64,000 nucleotides of DNA, taken from the NCBI GenBank assembly GCA_036898135.1, contig CM072513.1, forward strand, positions 72,999,380 to 73,063,379. Direction: 5' to 3'. The notes beneath the pieces are model-generated. The model had not been told where the DNA came from, searched no databases, and saw only the letters and a list, made by a program, of their open reading frames with translations. Shown here one piece after another: positions 55,729-64,000 of the stretch. This stretch comes from Oncomelania hupensis (lineage: Eukaryota; Mollusca; Gastropoda; Littorinimorpha; Pomatiopsidae). Position 1 is the first letter of the stretch. Each line of letters begins with the position of its first letter. The translations under genes and the position numbers were made by a program.

Positions 55729-56218
55729 GACAGAGAGAGAGAGGGAGAAAGAACATTATTTGTCATTGCATATAATATATATATGTTCCGCGCTTTTTTG
55801 GAATCTGCGCTTTTTAGGAATAAGTAGTATTATAGGAGGGGCTGCCCATTTTTTTAATTCCAGCATTGGCCCGCAAGGATTAGGGTTAGGGTGAGGACCT
55901 AACCCTAAACCTTTCCATAACCCTAACCCAAACCCTAACCTGATCCCTAACCAATGTTGGAATTCCAAAAATGGGCAGGCCAATTCTAGAATTGCGCAGG
56001 CCAATTCTAGAATTGCCCAGATTCCAAAAAAACGCGGAACATAAATACTGTACACAGTACAGACTATTAATTTCACAAATTTTTTTTATTAACTTCCATT
56101 TTAATAATTCATTATTTTATATTACTTATCATTATGAACAGTAAAAAAATAACTTTGTATGAAGTCTAGGTTTCATAGCTCGACATTTGACTGACCTGAT
56201 CAAAGCCACAGTTTTCAT
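37812..56218 (-). CDS. DPH6: Diphthine-ammonia ligase with C-terminal RidA-like domains, 17 coding exons
   Basis: Cytosolic enzyme for the last step of diphthamide synthesis: ATP-dependent amidation of diphthine on elongation factor 2. Coding exons in transcript order: 56218-56196, 54614-54523, 51449-51265, 50943-50870, 50486-50368, 49433-49369, 48916-48825, 47579-47492, 47283-47133, 46866-46750, 45274-45145, 44699-44537, 43416-43281, 42870-42767, 40227-40089, 38865-38698, 37918-37812. All have GT-AG borders and matching phases, and they total 1953 nt (650 residues plus TAG). Residues 1-246 form the ATP-pyrophosphatase-type domain, with the PP-loop SGGKDS at 8-13, then LYRRPIQGTAL, GLTPLAYLW, the PDHHLG region and GEGGEYETFTLDCPLF. 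Residues 247-297 are a Ser-rich linker. Residues about 297-420 and 422-640 are two YjgF/RidA-like regions (YVSKMADFAAINAVY, HWAPANIGPYSQATQ, VFVAGQIPLVPGSM). Yeast and plant DPH6 share this long form. The human protein is the short N-terminal form (about 267 residues). The gene hosts many repeats in its introns, including an antisense LINE in intron 2. Confidence 0.95.
38291..38595 (-). repeat. SINE family B, copy 3, with duplicated 3' part, in DPH6 intron 16
   Basis: It shares gacagtgaaaatggc and the tRNA-like head (gattcgcacctgg) with copy 1. The 3' portion, including gaagatgaacatttaagt, is present twice in tandem with a period of about 81 bp (38291-38371 and 38372-38452). Confidence 0.75.
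41297..42350 (-). mobile_element. 5'-truncated LINE, second family, in DPH6 intron 14
   Basis: Minus-strand frames give the end of a reverse transcriptase: VERVSEYKYLGTILDNKLTF then KLRSLKVNKS (42314-42105), followed by GFLCWFGGLSVRSKNVLDRI, GRRFRVPNVSTVRAKNSFVP and KSVQILNK (42101-41799). The 3' tail is (TCTGAA)n after gataataaagttt. Confidence 0.82.
42767..43416 (-). CDS. DPH6: DPH6 exons 13 and 14: second RidA-like region
   Basis: Exon 13 (43416-43281) reads VLGRVFVAGQIPLVPGSM then QLVTGGASVQCRLSLQH, matching the AGQIxLxPGxMxxV block of RidA-like units. Exon 14 (42870-42767) reads ISLRDVLLCICYVTHSD then IIFVARREWQTYILSPQ. Confidence 0.92.
43781..43823 (+). repeat. (ATT)n microsatellite, DPH6 intron 12
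   Basis: About 14 units of ATT with no interruption. Confidence 0.95.
44333..44524 (-). repeat. SINE-like family C, copy 3, abutting the DPH6 exon 12 donor
   Basis: Truncated copy (aataatactggatg through ggaaatcaaattt). Homology ends about 12 bp from the exon 12 donor at 44536. Confidence 0.7.
44537..46866 (-). CDS. DPH6: DPH6 exons 10-12: first RidA-like region
   Basis: Exons 46866-46750, 45274-45145 and 44699-44537. Exon 11 reads KLGRKMSDVFFTCLYVSKM then ADFAAINAVYKTYF, the typical RidA helix, ending PPAR. Exon 12 must start at 44699 (after tacag), giving ICVGARLPDNVLFQVD. The nearer tag at 44691-44689 would cause an early stop. It ends HWAPANIGPYSQATQ, the beginning of the second RidA unit. 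Confidence 0.92.
44843..44895 (+). repeat. A-run and (TA)n microsatellite, DPH6 intron 11
   Basis: A poly(A) run passes directly into about 20 TA units, at the left edge of the diverged duplication. Confidence 0.95.
45325..45661 (+). repeat. tRNA-derived SINE (family D) with (AAATA)n tail, in DPH6 intron 10
   Basis: The head resembles a class II tRNA (gtggccaagtgggctaagg with B box gggttcgatcc). A body with ggggttttctccgggtactcc follows and the end is (aaata)n. Only one full copy is in the window. The boundaries are approximate. Confidence 0.72.
45712..46137. mobile_element. 426-bp hAT-like miniature element in DPH6 intron 10
   Basis: The ends cagaggtgcccacc and ggttggcacctctg are inverted repeats, flanked by catact at 45706-45711 and 46138-46143 (6 bp). 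It has no coding capacity. Subterminal cagtatt/ccgtattt motifs repeat, and there is an internal tandem pair of about 52 bp (tctaaaatcac...cagcttgttgaacac at about 45870 and 45922). Confidence 0.82.
47133..47579 (-). CDS. DPH6: DPH6 exons 8 and 9: end of ATPase domain and linker
   Basis: Exon 8 (47579-47492) reads DEKETVIHSADAFAPVGYIR then FKKLHLEDK and closes the ATPase-type domain. Exon 9 (47283-47133) is a Ser-rich linker beginning KDDRSIYSRIQSLPMTTS. Phases are 2 into exon 8, 0 between the exons, and 1 out of exon 9. Confidence 0.88.
47648..47706 (+). repeat. 29-bp tandem duplication, DPH6 intron 7
   Basis: aaggcgcatggagttcagc occurs twice, followed by a gtgcgctataaaaatatt end resembling invertebrate SINE 3' tails. 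Confidence 0.75.
48825..49433 (-). CDS. DPH6: DPH6 exons 6 and 7
   Basis: Exon 6 (49433-49369) reads LEPDHHLGLTLEQILPHMMK. Exon 7 (48916-48825) reads KRQYGLNVCGEGGEYETFT then LDCPLFHKRVV. The GxGGEYETxxLDxPLF block is a hallmark of DPH6 (domain of unknown function 71 / ATP_bind_4). Confidence 0.94.
50101..50382 (-). repeat. 94-bp tandem array (3 units) containing copied DPH6 exon 5 end and donor
   Basis: Three units start at 50101, 50195 and 50289 with near identity. On the minus strand each has catcaaagtggccgctttgg then gtg, the same as the last 20 nt of exon 5 plus its donor. A degenerate partial unit lies just before 50101. Confidence 0.9.
50368..50486 (-). CDS. DPH6: DPH6 exon 5
   Basis: Reads CLRLGLTPLAYLWRREQEEL, then LKEMVQCGMEAILIKVAALG. 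The exon ends in TTTGG before a weak GTGTTG donor. Its final 20 nt and the donor are copied three more times just downstream in a 94-bp tandem array, so several competing donor-like sites lie in the intron. Confidence 0.92.
50870..50943 (-). CDS. DPH6: DPH6 exon 4
   Basis: Reads SDIDIEAVAVGAILSDYQ then RVRVES, matching the conserved VxxGAILSDYQRxRVE block. The GTGTAAGT context offers two donors. Only the GTAAGT choice keeps the frame into exon 5 (VCLRLGLTPL). Confidence 0.93.
51265..51449 (-). CDS. DPH6: DPH6 exon 3
   Basis: Reads DELDSYMYQTVGHQAIELYA, then LPLYRRPIQGTALGTGRDY, ending LYELLKEIQ. This segment of the family carries the conserved YQTVGH and LYRRxIxG motifs. Phase 1 in, phase 0 out. 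Confidence 0.94.
51600..53999 (+). mobile_element. Decayed LINE with deleted RT core, antisense in DPH6 intron 2
   Basis: Fragments of an apurinic-type endonuclease (VIGTCKVRTLTAEKKLEEL; FGIGEPRWKG; IQAYAPTS; an in-frame stop where GDFNAKVG is expected) run from about 51,940 to 52,600. A connector frame follows (52673-53275). Then the RT C-terminal tail begins (MEISADKTKMM, VQGQSLNMVHSFKYL, RRCYRGLLGISYTQ, GRRRGRQ). The RT palm, fingers and Y/F-x-DD region are missing between 53275 and 53306. The type resembles the LINEs often mis-annotated as craniofacial development protein 2-like in molluscs. It has several stops, so it is not active. Confidence 0.82.
54523..54614 (-). CDS. DPH6: DPH6 exon 2: ATP-binding PP-loop
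   Basis: Reads GGKDSCFNMMQCVAEGHQ then IVALANLHPESK. The SGGKDS signature binds ATP pyrophosphate in N-type ATP pyrophosphatases. The donor is GTCAGT at 54522-54517. Intron 2, of about 3.1 kb, holds an antisense LINE. Confidence 0.94.
54829..55104 (+). mobile_element. Short 3' LINE fragment in DPH6 intron 1
   Basis: The last 270 bp of the same LINE: GWYGHVTSASGLAKTILKGT, then Arg/Lys-rich RKRGRQKKRWKDNIREW, and a gggataggataag tail. A short internal duplication (gaggtaggcagaaaaagagg) is present. Confidence 0.8.
55666..55746 (+). repeat. (GA)n microsatellite, DPH6 intron 1
   Basis: GA dinucleotides with a few G and C interruptions, about 38 bp left of the fold-back element. Confidence 0.95.
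55784..56041. mobile_element. 258-bp fold-back element with telomere-like motifs, DPH6 intron 1
   Basis: Inverted ends tgttccgcgcttttttgg and ccaaaaaaacgcggaaca are nearly perfect over about 24 bp and are flanked by TA on each side, as in Tc1/mariner-type insertions. The interior is itself palindromic (gcccatttttttaattcc against ggaattccaaaaatgggc). It carries ttagggttaggg on one arm and aaccctaaccc repeats on the other. Confidence 0.8.
56196..56218 (-). CDS. DPH6: DPH6 exon 1: start codon and first PP-loop bases
   Basis: A 23-nt coding part reading MKTVALI plus two bases of Ser8, followed by a GTCAGT donor. It was found by looking upstream of exon 2 for the family's usual start (M-x-V-V/A-A-L-I/V-SGGKDS). 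It joins exon 2 to complete SGGKDS. The coding part is very short, but start, phase and donor all fit. Confidence 0.88.
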
Positions 56219-57280
56219 TTTGTTTTTATTAACAAATCCTTTAACCGAAAAGATATAAGAATTTCAGACAATCTTCTCTCAGTCGTTGGGTAGATTTACG
56301 TCGCCGGAAACAGCGTATACTAGGAGACAATATGATTTGTTATCTCTCAGTCGTATGGTATCGTAAGTTAAGTTTAAAGTCCCCAACAAATAGCATATAT
56401 AATTATATTGGGCACTGTGGATTAACTTTTTAAGAAATCAGATTAATTTTAAAAAAAAAAAGAACAACTTCCAGGAGGCAAATCTCTGTTCGCATATATA
56501 GGTGACTACTGGACCGATTTATACTGACACCAGCGGGCCAGATGTTGGTAAAGGGGAAAATAATATGATCACACGTTGACCAATCCGGGATTCGAACCAG
56601 CGACCTTTCGGTTACTAGCAAGACGCTCTTACCAACTGAGCTACCCGGCCCCTCACAATCTCTCAGTCAAACCCATGGACTATATATAGTGCCCATGGTC
56701 AAACCCGTTGATGATGTAGTCTCCTATATGATTATGTGTTGGGGACTTAAAATTTATGTAACGTAAACGTAAACTCGTTGATCCCACATGTGGCTACAAT
56801 GTTGTCAACCGGAAGGAAGTCATAGTTGTAAGTATCCTAGCTGAGCATGCGCATTTCAAAATAATCCACGTCTATGGTTGTTTTGGTTTGATTCGATGAC
56901 ATTTTCTCAATGTAAATAAATCAGACAAAGATTTACATCAAACAAGTAAGTGAAATTATATGTCCCACAATTAATTCATGATCTGATCAGGAAGTCTGCT
57001 TGCTATAGGTAGTTACTGAGGTCGTTCTAACTTAGAGTCTATGCCTACTAGTCTAGTCTACGATCTTGGAAATTCGTCTGCAAGAAAGTGACAAAAACTA
57101 GAACTTTGACAGAGAGATCTATATCATCAGTCCCTTCATCTCGAGTTTTATTATTAAGTACAAAATTGATAAATGATAATTTGGTACCTTTTTATGAATG
57201 TAACATTTAAATTTAATAATTTTTAGACTTTGTGACTTTATAAGCTAATTATTATACTTTGATGATTGCATAATTTTCAG
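56219..57280. promoter_or_regulatory. Divergent 5' region shared by DPH6 and GOLGA5
   Basis: The two start codons lie 1,081 bp apart on opposite strands. Motifs typical of housekeeping promoters occur together: an ETS-like accggaagg at 56808-56816 and an NRF1-like gcatgcgca at 56845-56853. A candidate golgin 5' UTR donor (GTAAGT) lies at 56828-56833 and could pair with the acceptor before 57281. A SINE copy (about 56475-56655) sits between the genes. The motifs are visible in the sequence. Their use is inference. Confidence 0.4.
56475..56655 (-). repeat. tRNA-derived SINE (family A), copy 3, in the DPH6/GOLGA5 promoter region
   Basis: Reverse-strand copy with an intact A box and B box. It matches copies 1 and 2 up to the tatatgcg of the body, then continues with a different 3' tail (cctcctggaagttg then a T-rich run). 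Confidence 0.82.
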
Positions 57281-57867
57281 GAAGGTATCGGACAGCAAAA
57301 TGTCGTGGCTGACGGGCCTTACAGGGAAAGCTGAGGACTTTCTCAATAAACTGGACAGGTCAGCAGCTGATGCTTTCCATGCTGAGGATGAAGTAAAGGC
57401 ACCTGCAGCAATCACACCGCTGGTGACTTCGCTAGAGCGTTCAACATACTTCAGCCCATCAACTGGCACCAATCCCTCACGAGCAGCAGATCCCCCTTCT
57501 CGCTTTGGAACCCCAGCAACAACATCTGCCCATAAATTAGCTGCTAAACCGAGCAGCAGTGCTACCAAAAGTGTTGTAAATGCTACTGCCACTGTGGCTG
57601 GCGCTGCTGCTAGTGCCAGGAAGAAGGATTCTGATGAAGCGCTGTTTGACTTTCTCAACAGTAAAGATCAAACTGAAGCAAACAAAAAGAGAGTGACACC
57701 CATCAGTTCCAGACACCACTCACGACAGTCAAGCACTTCATCACTGCATGGGGGTGGGAAAGCAACTGACGTTGGTGAGGATGGGGATAATGGCGGAGGT
57801 GGTGCTGCCAAAGTGACAACTGTTTTAACCACGCAGACTACTGCTACTTCTGCTACAGATCCTACAG
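57281..57867 (+). CDS. GOLGA5: GOLGA5 first coding exon
   Basis: The acceptor is attttcag at 57273-57280 and the ATG is at 57300. It reads MSWLTGLTGKAEDFLNKLDR, then a low-complexity Ala/Ser/Thr/Pro region including FDFLNSKDQ-like sequence. The acceptor 19 nt before the ATG shows that a non-coding exon lies upstream. Confidence 0.93.
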
Positions 57868-60800
57868 GTGAGGAATGAGATGCTATGAGAATTGTTTTTG
57901 TTAGTATTACTGTTACTAGAGTTGGTTTTGTTTTGCACATGCATGTATTGCATTATTGCTTAATTTATTTTAGCAATTAGCTCCATTTTAAGTTTATTGT
58001 GTATATGTGTATGTGCTGTACTGATTTTGTTTGTGTGTAAATACATGCAAACACGTTTCTGTGAGTGTGAATTGTATGTATTGTGTTTTTTGTTGAAGTT
58101 TTAAGTTTCTCTAATTATGCGTCCTTTTTATAAGTTTTGGTCCGTTTTTAACAAAGTTTAAAATAATGTTTCTTTTTGATTTTTTCTCTCTCTAGAAACA
58201 GAATCCAAGCAAGTTGGTGACAGCAGACGCAACAGTCCCACAAGCTCTGACGAGTCGGCAGACATTGAAGCGCTGGCTGACGCTATGAAGGAATCTCCAG
58301 CAGGCAGCGACCACAGTGCCCCAGAGACTGACACACATGACAGTGGAGATACCCGTCTCTCAGCTGTGGAATTGGAGAACCGGTTGCTGAAGAACGAGGT
58401 GGAGTCCCTGAACCAAGAAATGGCCACCGTCATCCAGCGAGCCAAGAACTCTCAAACAGGTTAGTAACACTGGAAATGAGGATGTTTTCTTTCTGTAACT
58501 GTAAGTTTAAAAATACCAAATGGGTGAAATCCATTGAAATTCCTTTTTTTTTTTTTTTTTTTGTAAATGTCTTTTTTTATTTTTTATTTTATTTTTGGTT
58601 GCTTTTGTGAATTAATGACTACATGAATCTGGCCATGATGCATATATATGTGGGTTTGTAGAACTGGTGAAGGCCAAGGAGAAGATGGCAGAGTACACAA
58701 ACAGTGCGTCCTTGCATGACCAGCTGCTGAGAGAGCTACAATCACGGGAAATGGATCTTCAAGAAACGGTCAAAGCCAAGGACTCCCAGCTGGCGGTCCT
58801 GCGCGTACGACTGGAAGAAGCTGAGCAAAACATCAGCAGTCGACAGAAAGAAGTGGACAGTCTGCAGACAGAGCGAGAGAGGTGAGTTATTTAGGGTGTC
58901 TGGCCAAGTACAGAGCCACAGACAAATGTCTGGCCAAGTACAGAGCCACAGACAAATGTCTGGCCAAGTACAGAGCTACAGACAAATAGTTCTGTTAACA
59001 CAGCTGAGAAACTTAGTTTTTGTTCTTTTTGCATCAAAGTTAACTTTCATCCTAGTTTGTTGCCATTTTTCGTTGATAAAGGATCTACAGTCCAAAACGT
59101 GTACAATTTTGCTTTCTTTGATTCTGTTTCTTCTTTTTTCTCTTTCAATGTAATAACTTTTATCTCATTGTGGCTGCTGAATATTTTCAGAATCCTGAAT
59201 GACCAGTCAAGCGCCAGTGGCATGCACAGTCAGACACTGGACACCATGAGGCAAAAGCTAGGAGAGATGGAAGGCGCTCTGGCCAGGGAGCAACAAGCAC
59301 TCAAACATTATCAGGTCATTAATTTTTCTTCTAAACCATAATGAACATGAGGAAATTCTACTTAGTAACATAATCATGATAATGCACTACATTAGAATAC
59401 AATTCAAGACAGTACAATACAAATTTCAATGCAATCCTATTGTCCGACAAAGTCCAACAAGGTGCAAGTTGCCTTTGAGCTTTGTTCTGATATATTTTCA
59501 TTGTGTCAGGATGCCAGTAGACTTTTTTTTTCAAAGTGAGTACGCAACTTTGGAGTGTGGTATTTGTAAACATCATCCTAAAATCTTTTAATTGCAGCGA
59601 GAGGCTGCAGAACGCCAGAGCAGACTGGAGCAAGAGCAGAAGTCATTGGCCGATGCCCTGACTGCTGCTGAGAAAAAGATCACAGAAGAAAAAGGTAATT
59701 TGACATTCTAGCTTGAATGTTAACAGCAGTGTAAATCTTTGTACTGACCCAAAACTCTTTTTTCCAGACTTTTTGCAAATCCTCGAAAGATGAGTTTGAA
59801 ATAGTGAAAGTCTCTCCACCCATCTGCTGGCTATTTTAAACATGTTTGCCATGTTAGCATCGTAACCCTTATCCTACTGTCACTACATAACACGTATTTA
59901 TAAAAAGAAAAGGTTCACTGTTCAGTTACTTGCAAACAATGCGTAATGGTTGTGAACATTTGAAAATATGTGTTCAGTGTTCTCTGCACCAACTATAGTA
60001 TAGAAGCAAAATAGAGCTGCAAGTGTTGGGTTATGTTCCAAGAGAATTAACTGCAATAAATAGAACCAGGTGTATTGTATAATGTGTCATATGATGCAAT
60101 AAATAGAACCAGGTGTATTGTATAATGTGTCATATGATGCAACAACTAAAGTAAGCATTAGTACTCAGTAGTACTAAATTGAAATATCTGCATTATGAAA
60201 ATATGTCCATGTGTTTGAAGATCATTAATAATGTATAAATATTTATGTGTGTGTAAAAGAAGAATGAATGGACATGTTTAATTGACAGACAATGTAATTT
60301 CCATGCTTTTGGATTAATAAAGTAATATCTTATCTTATCTTATCTTATCTTATCTTAGTAATAGCAAGAAGCGGCAGAATTATTTCCAGTGGGTGATTTT
60401 TTTAAACATGGTGACATTTCACGGATTTTTGTTTTCCATCAGTTGTAATAGTTTCCGGCATTATTTTATTTATTTTCTTCTCACAGCTAAAGCAGCAGAG
60501 GCCCATGGACAGCTGAAAACAATGAAGAACACATTAGAATCTGCCCAAAAAGAAATGACAGAATACAAAGAAAAAGCAAGCAGAATATTACAGGTTAGCA
60601 ACTTTGCCCCATGCCCTTTGTTTTACTGTATTGCCAGTAGTGGAATAGTGCAAGCTACTCATGTGTTTTTAAACCTGATGGCGGTGGTTTTGCAGCACAG
60701 TATAACAAAATGTCGCTCCGATTTCCACTTGGTTTTTCGTGAGGACAATACGGTTTCTGATTTGTTAATCTCATATTTATTCACTAAGGTAAATATTCAG

Positions 60801-63800
60801 GTGTTAATTAGTTCTGGGTGTATTTTGATTTAGTGTGTAATTATTTTTGTTATTGTTTGGGTAACAATCGCAGATGCATTTTTGAAGAATAAAGCAATAC
60901 TTACTGCCTCGTCTTTGAAAGAGAAGATTTGTGATATTTTCCAGTGATGCACTGAATATTGTTTCGTTTACATTCTAATACAAAAGACTGGAAATGATAT
61001 AACATCTGCGAATGTTTGAAGTTGTTCACAACTTTTGTTTGTCCATGGAAGTCACAGCACTCAGTTTTGTGTTCAAAATTGTGGGAAAATTCACATATAT
61101 GTATCACTGCCCAAAAATATTACCGTCATAACTTAATCTTACGTAGAAATCCTTTATGATAGCATTAGTTTAGGGTGGAAATATGAACTTAGCACAAACT
61201 TGAATGCTAACACTTTTGTTTCTGTGCAAATATAGTCATTTAAAAACAGAATAAAAAAATTTGGGAACAACAAAGTAGAAGTAAAATATTAGGACTTCAA
61301 TTTATTCTGCCTCAAAAGGTTAACAATATAGTCCGAGAGATAGTTTGGCATTAACAGATAGTGTGTCAAATCTTAACAGTAATAGCATGGTAATCATAAT
61401 GTGTGTCTTTGTTAAGTCTCTATGCTTTATGTCTTATTTGCCATTAGTCCAAGGAGCGTCTGATCACTAGCCTGAGGGAAGGTTCAGCCATGACAGGTAG
61501 CACTGACGGAGTTTCCAGCCTAGAGTATGACTCTGTGAGGCAGGAACGCGACATGCTGAGAGAAGAGCTGCAGAAAAGCTTAATGGCTGTAGATAACCTC
61601 CGTATGGAAGCGCAGGTATGTTGTAAAAATTGTGTCAAAAATCAACCTAGTCATCATTTGTTTGTGTGGGTTTTCCATTTATATTCTGATAGTTGCCTAT
61701 TATCTTTTTATAATTTCTTTATTGTTGCATTGTTGGAGTGACAATTATCCCAAATTTCAAATACACAAAAATGTTTGAAAGTACTTATTTTCAGGGTTGT
61801 ATTTGTTGTAGGATTAGTTATAAAATTGTGGTACGATCAGCAGTTTTGTTGTAGTTTTGCCCTTGGTATTTACCTTAAATAAGCATATATTAAAAAATCT
61901 GCTCAAGGGCCTGGTTTGGAGTGGTGATGTAAATTTATTTGCATGCGTTTTACCCACAATTTTCAAAATGATTTTGCTGTTTCACCGGGATTATGGTATT
62001 TTTATTTAGAGTAATGATGATGATGATGGTTGTGCCATCAACAGCGGGTTCTTGCTCATGGTGCAGGTGTAATGTTTTGTTACAGGACCTGGAGGTACAA
62101 TTGCAGCAAGAGAGCGGGATAGCCCAGGACACCATTCGTACATTGGAGGACAGCCTGGCAGAAGAGAAACGGCGTAGGGATGACGCAGAGCACGAACTGC
62201 TCAAACAGAAACAAGAGCTTCAGTATGCCATCGACGAACTGCACAGGCAGAAAGTGTCTTTCCAAACCCGCATCATAGACAGAGAGACTGAGATCGAGCG
62301 TTTGAGAAATCAGGTGGGATTCAATTTCGCCTTGTCTAGTGTACTTCTAGTATTTATGAAGTATTGAGTGGGATTAATGCTTTAACAGACATATAAAAGA
62401 AAATCCCCAAGAACACTAATAACAGTAAACAGAAACATGTCTATTTGATGAAAGTCTCTACACAACTCTCACATAGTAACGTACTTAAAAATCTATTATT
62501 GTTTCAGCTGACAACAAAAAGCATCAGCAGCACATCGGAGAGTGAGTTGGAGTCAAGGGTACGGTCGCTGACAGAAAGTCTGATCCAGAAACAAACCATG
62601 CTGGAATCCCTGAGCACAGAGAAGAACTCCCTCACCCTTCAGCTTGAGAGACTTGGGGTATGTATTGCCTTAGGCTGATTGGTGTTACACAGTGCAGCAA
62701 GTTGTAGAAAGTGTGCATCTTGTTCTTGGGCGAAGCATGTCCAATCCTGAATTCAGCAAAACTTTTAACTCAAGTTCTGGGTCTTGGTTGACGTTTTGTT
62801 GCTCCATAATGACTTTTCTAAGCATTTACTGTAAAAGGTGTTCTTATTCTTTCTTCTCTAGTAAGATGTATTTTCCGCATTTTATGTGAAAAGATAATTA
62901 GTCTGTAGCAAAATACTTGTATCGAGAACCTTTTAAATCTGTTATGTTTTATCTCCTTTTGGCTTTTAGCTCTGTCTCGTCTTCTTCTTACTCTTCTTCT
63001 TTCTTCTCAGTGAATGTCCACTGTTGATTTCATTGCCAAATCACTTCGTGTATGTGGTGTGTGATGGAAATTTGGTCAAATGTTTTTTTTCATATTTTAT
63101 TTTGATGTGGCAGCAACAATACAAGGATGTGGAAAACACACTGATGCGTTCCACCGTAGCTTCTGTCAGCATGGGTGAACATGATGAAGATGGTAAGAAT
63201 TTGAACCTGCTTCTGCTGCTGTTAATGGCACATGTATATGTGTATAGATAGTGCAAAATGTAAACCACATCTTTAACGCTGATTGTCGACTGGGTCATGA
63301 CGGTCTGTTGGGAGAAGAGATCAGAGAGGTGAGCCTTTTATTGATGGATACATTTTGACTTGATTCTTTAACTCTCATTGGTTTCACTATTTTTGTCTGC
63401 AGTGCGTCACAGGTTGCCGACATTTATGAGAGAGGGGGTCACAGACACAGAAGTAACGAGAAGGGTGAAACGCTATGTCAACACCATTGACAAGTTTAGG
63501 TTAGCTTTTACACTTTCCTTTTGTTTTTAGTTATAAAACTCAAATATTCCTCTTTTTTTTCTATTAGAAGGCTCTCACTTTCCATTTGCTTTTTAGTTGT
63601 AAGTTGTAGTTCTCTTGATATTTTAGTGAAAAGGCTATCACCTTGCTTTTTGTTTACAGTTATAAAATGTTTAATTGATAAAGGGTTTTGCAAGCTTCAG
63701 TGCCAGTGATTTTGTGACTGTAGTGAGTACATTTGAAACAGTATCAGATATATAATTTAGTGTCAGTAGATTGTTTACTTGAAAGCTGTTTTCACTGGTT

Positions 63801-64000
63801 TAGTAGTTTTGTGTAAAAGTCCTCTGCACAGACAATAGCATAGAAGCATTGATATTTGCAGTACATAAGACCCCAATCATCATCGTCATCACCACCATCT
63901 TCATGTTGATTAGTGGTCAATAGTATCAGCTGGTTTTCTATGTTCTTGTTTGTCTTTGCGCAGCATCAGACTGGGAGTGTTCTTGAGACGATATCCAATT
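57300..64000 (+). CDS. GOLGA5: Golgin-84 (golgin subfamily A member 5), 3' end beyond window
   Basis: Golgi membrane coiled-coil tether. In animals golgin-84 is a Rab1-binding, tail-anchored protein that captures intra-Golgi vesicles with COG and CASP. Coding exons: 57300-57867, 58196-58459, 58662-58881, 59191-59314, 59598-59694, 60487-60593, 61448-61615, 62086-62313, 62508-62657, 63114-63192, 63403-63499 and 63964 onward. Phases match throughout, and 713 codons are open before the window ends. Residues 1-20 (MSWLTGLTGKAEDFLNKLD) are the usual N terminus. Residues to about 245 are Ser/Ala/Thr-rich. From ELENRLLKNEVESLNQEM (about 248-265) to about 670 the protein is heptad-rich coiled coil. 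The end, RLPTFMREG then TRRVKRYVNTIDKF and IRLGVFLRRYPI, is the conserved segment just before the transmembrane anchor, which lies past 64,000. Human golgin-84 has 731 residues, so this one is slightly longer. Confidence 0.95.
58196..62657 (+). CDS. GOLGA5: GOLGA5 coiled-coil exons
   Basis: Eight further internal exons (listed under the gene) carry Glu/Lys/Leu/Gln-rich heptads, such as KAKDSQLAVLRVRLEEAEQN, REEKRRRDDAEHEL-like blocks and LESLSTEKNSLTLQLERLG. This is a long rod of the kind golgins use to reach vesicles. Three of them (60487-60593, 61448-61615, 62086-62313) end in phase 0, so alternative splicing could shorten the rod without a frame change. Confidence 0.9.
58897..58986 (+). 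repeat. 30-bp tandem repeat x3, GOLGA5 intron 4
   Basis: Three units of tgtctggccaagtacagagc plus 10 bp, 16 bp past the exon donor at 58882. Confidence 0.9.
60053..60138 (+). repeat. 43-bp perfect tandem duplication, GOLGA5 intron 6
   Basis: Two identical units beginning gcaataaatagaaccaggtg. The identity suggests a recent event. Confidence 0.9.
60236..60359 (+). repeat. Retroposon 3' tail in GOLGA5 intron 7
   Basis: ggattaataaagtaat is followed by (ttatc)n with five units, resembling the ends of the LINE copies at 26.9 and 41.3 kb. Without a coding part, SINE and LINE cannot be told apart. Confidence 0.55.
63114..64000 (+). CDS. GOLGA5: GOLGA5 C-terminal exons, last one cut by the window
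   Basis: 63114-63192 reads QQYKDVENTLMRSTVASVS. 63403-63499 reads VRHRLPTFMREGVTDTEVT then RRVKRYVNTIDKF. 63964 onward reads SIRLGVFLRRYPI and stops at the window edge. The hydrophobic tail anchor should follow. Confidence 0.92.

Overview
This window is animal nuclear DNA. It holds three multi-exon protein genes with long AT-rich introns, canonical GT-AG junctions, tRNA-headed SINEs, decayed LINEs, hAT-like and mariner-like DNA elements and very long dinucleotide arrays. Repeat style and protein divergence suggest a lophotrochozoan, most likely a mollusc (perhaps a gastropod). That placement is inference. There are no bacterial operons, CRISPR arrays or stand-alone RNA genes.

Layout. (1) 1-5,385: repeat-rich DNA upstream of the first gene. 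(2) 5,386-25,490, plus strand: a FOXN2/3-type forkhead transcription factor. I joined seven exons by splice sites and reading phase into an uninterrupted 920-residue protein. (3) 25,491-37,811: a gene-poor, tail-to-tail interval with decayed LINE, hAT and SINE copies. (4) 56,218 down to 37,812, minus strand: DPH6, diphthine-ammonia ligase. Seventeen coding exons join in phase into 650 residues, made of an N-type ATP-pyrophosphatase domain followed by two RidA-like regions. (5) 57,281 to the window end, plus strand: golgin-84 (GOLGA5). Twelve coding exons give 713 residues before the window cuts off the C-terminal membrane anchor. DPH6 and golgin-84 are head to head, about 1.1 kb between start codons, so they may share a promoter region.

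The genes have unrelated roles: a nuclear transcription factor, an enzyme that finishes diphthamide on elongation factor 2, and a Golgi tether. I see no dedicated new pathway here. FOXN3 and GOLGA5 are also neighbours at megabase scale on human chromosome 14, so a fragment of ancient linkage may be kept.

The less expected content is in the repeats. There is a BED-finger hAT-like element and an unrelated-looking short element that both have CAG/CTG ends and 6-bp target duplications. A 258-bp fold-back element carries telomere-like motifs. A 575-bp retroposon-like family has three copies. Two local duplications have copied genuine splice donors: a 94-bp minisatellite at DPH6 exon 5, and a repeat at FOXN exon 4. 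A duplication around DPH6 exon 11 seems to have lost the exon in its second copy.
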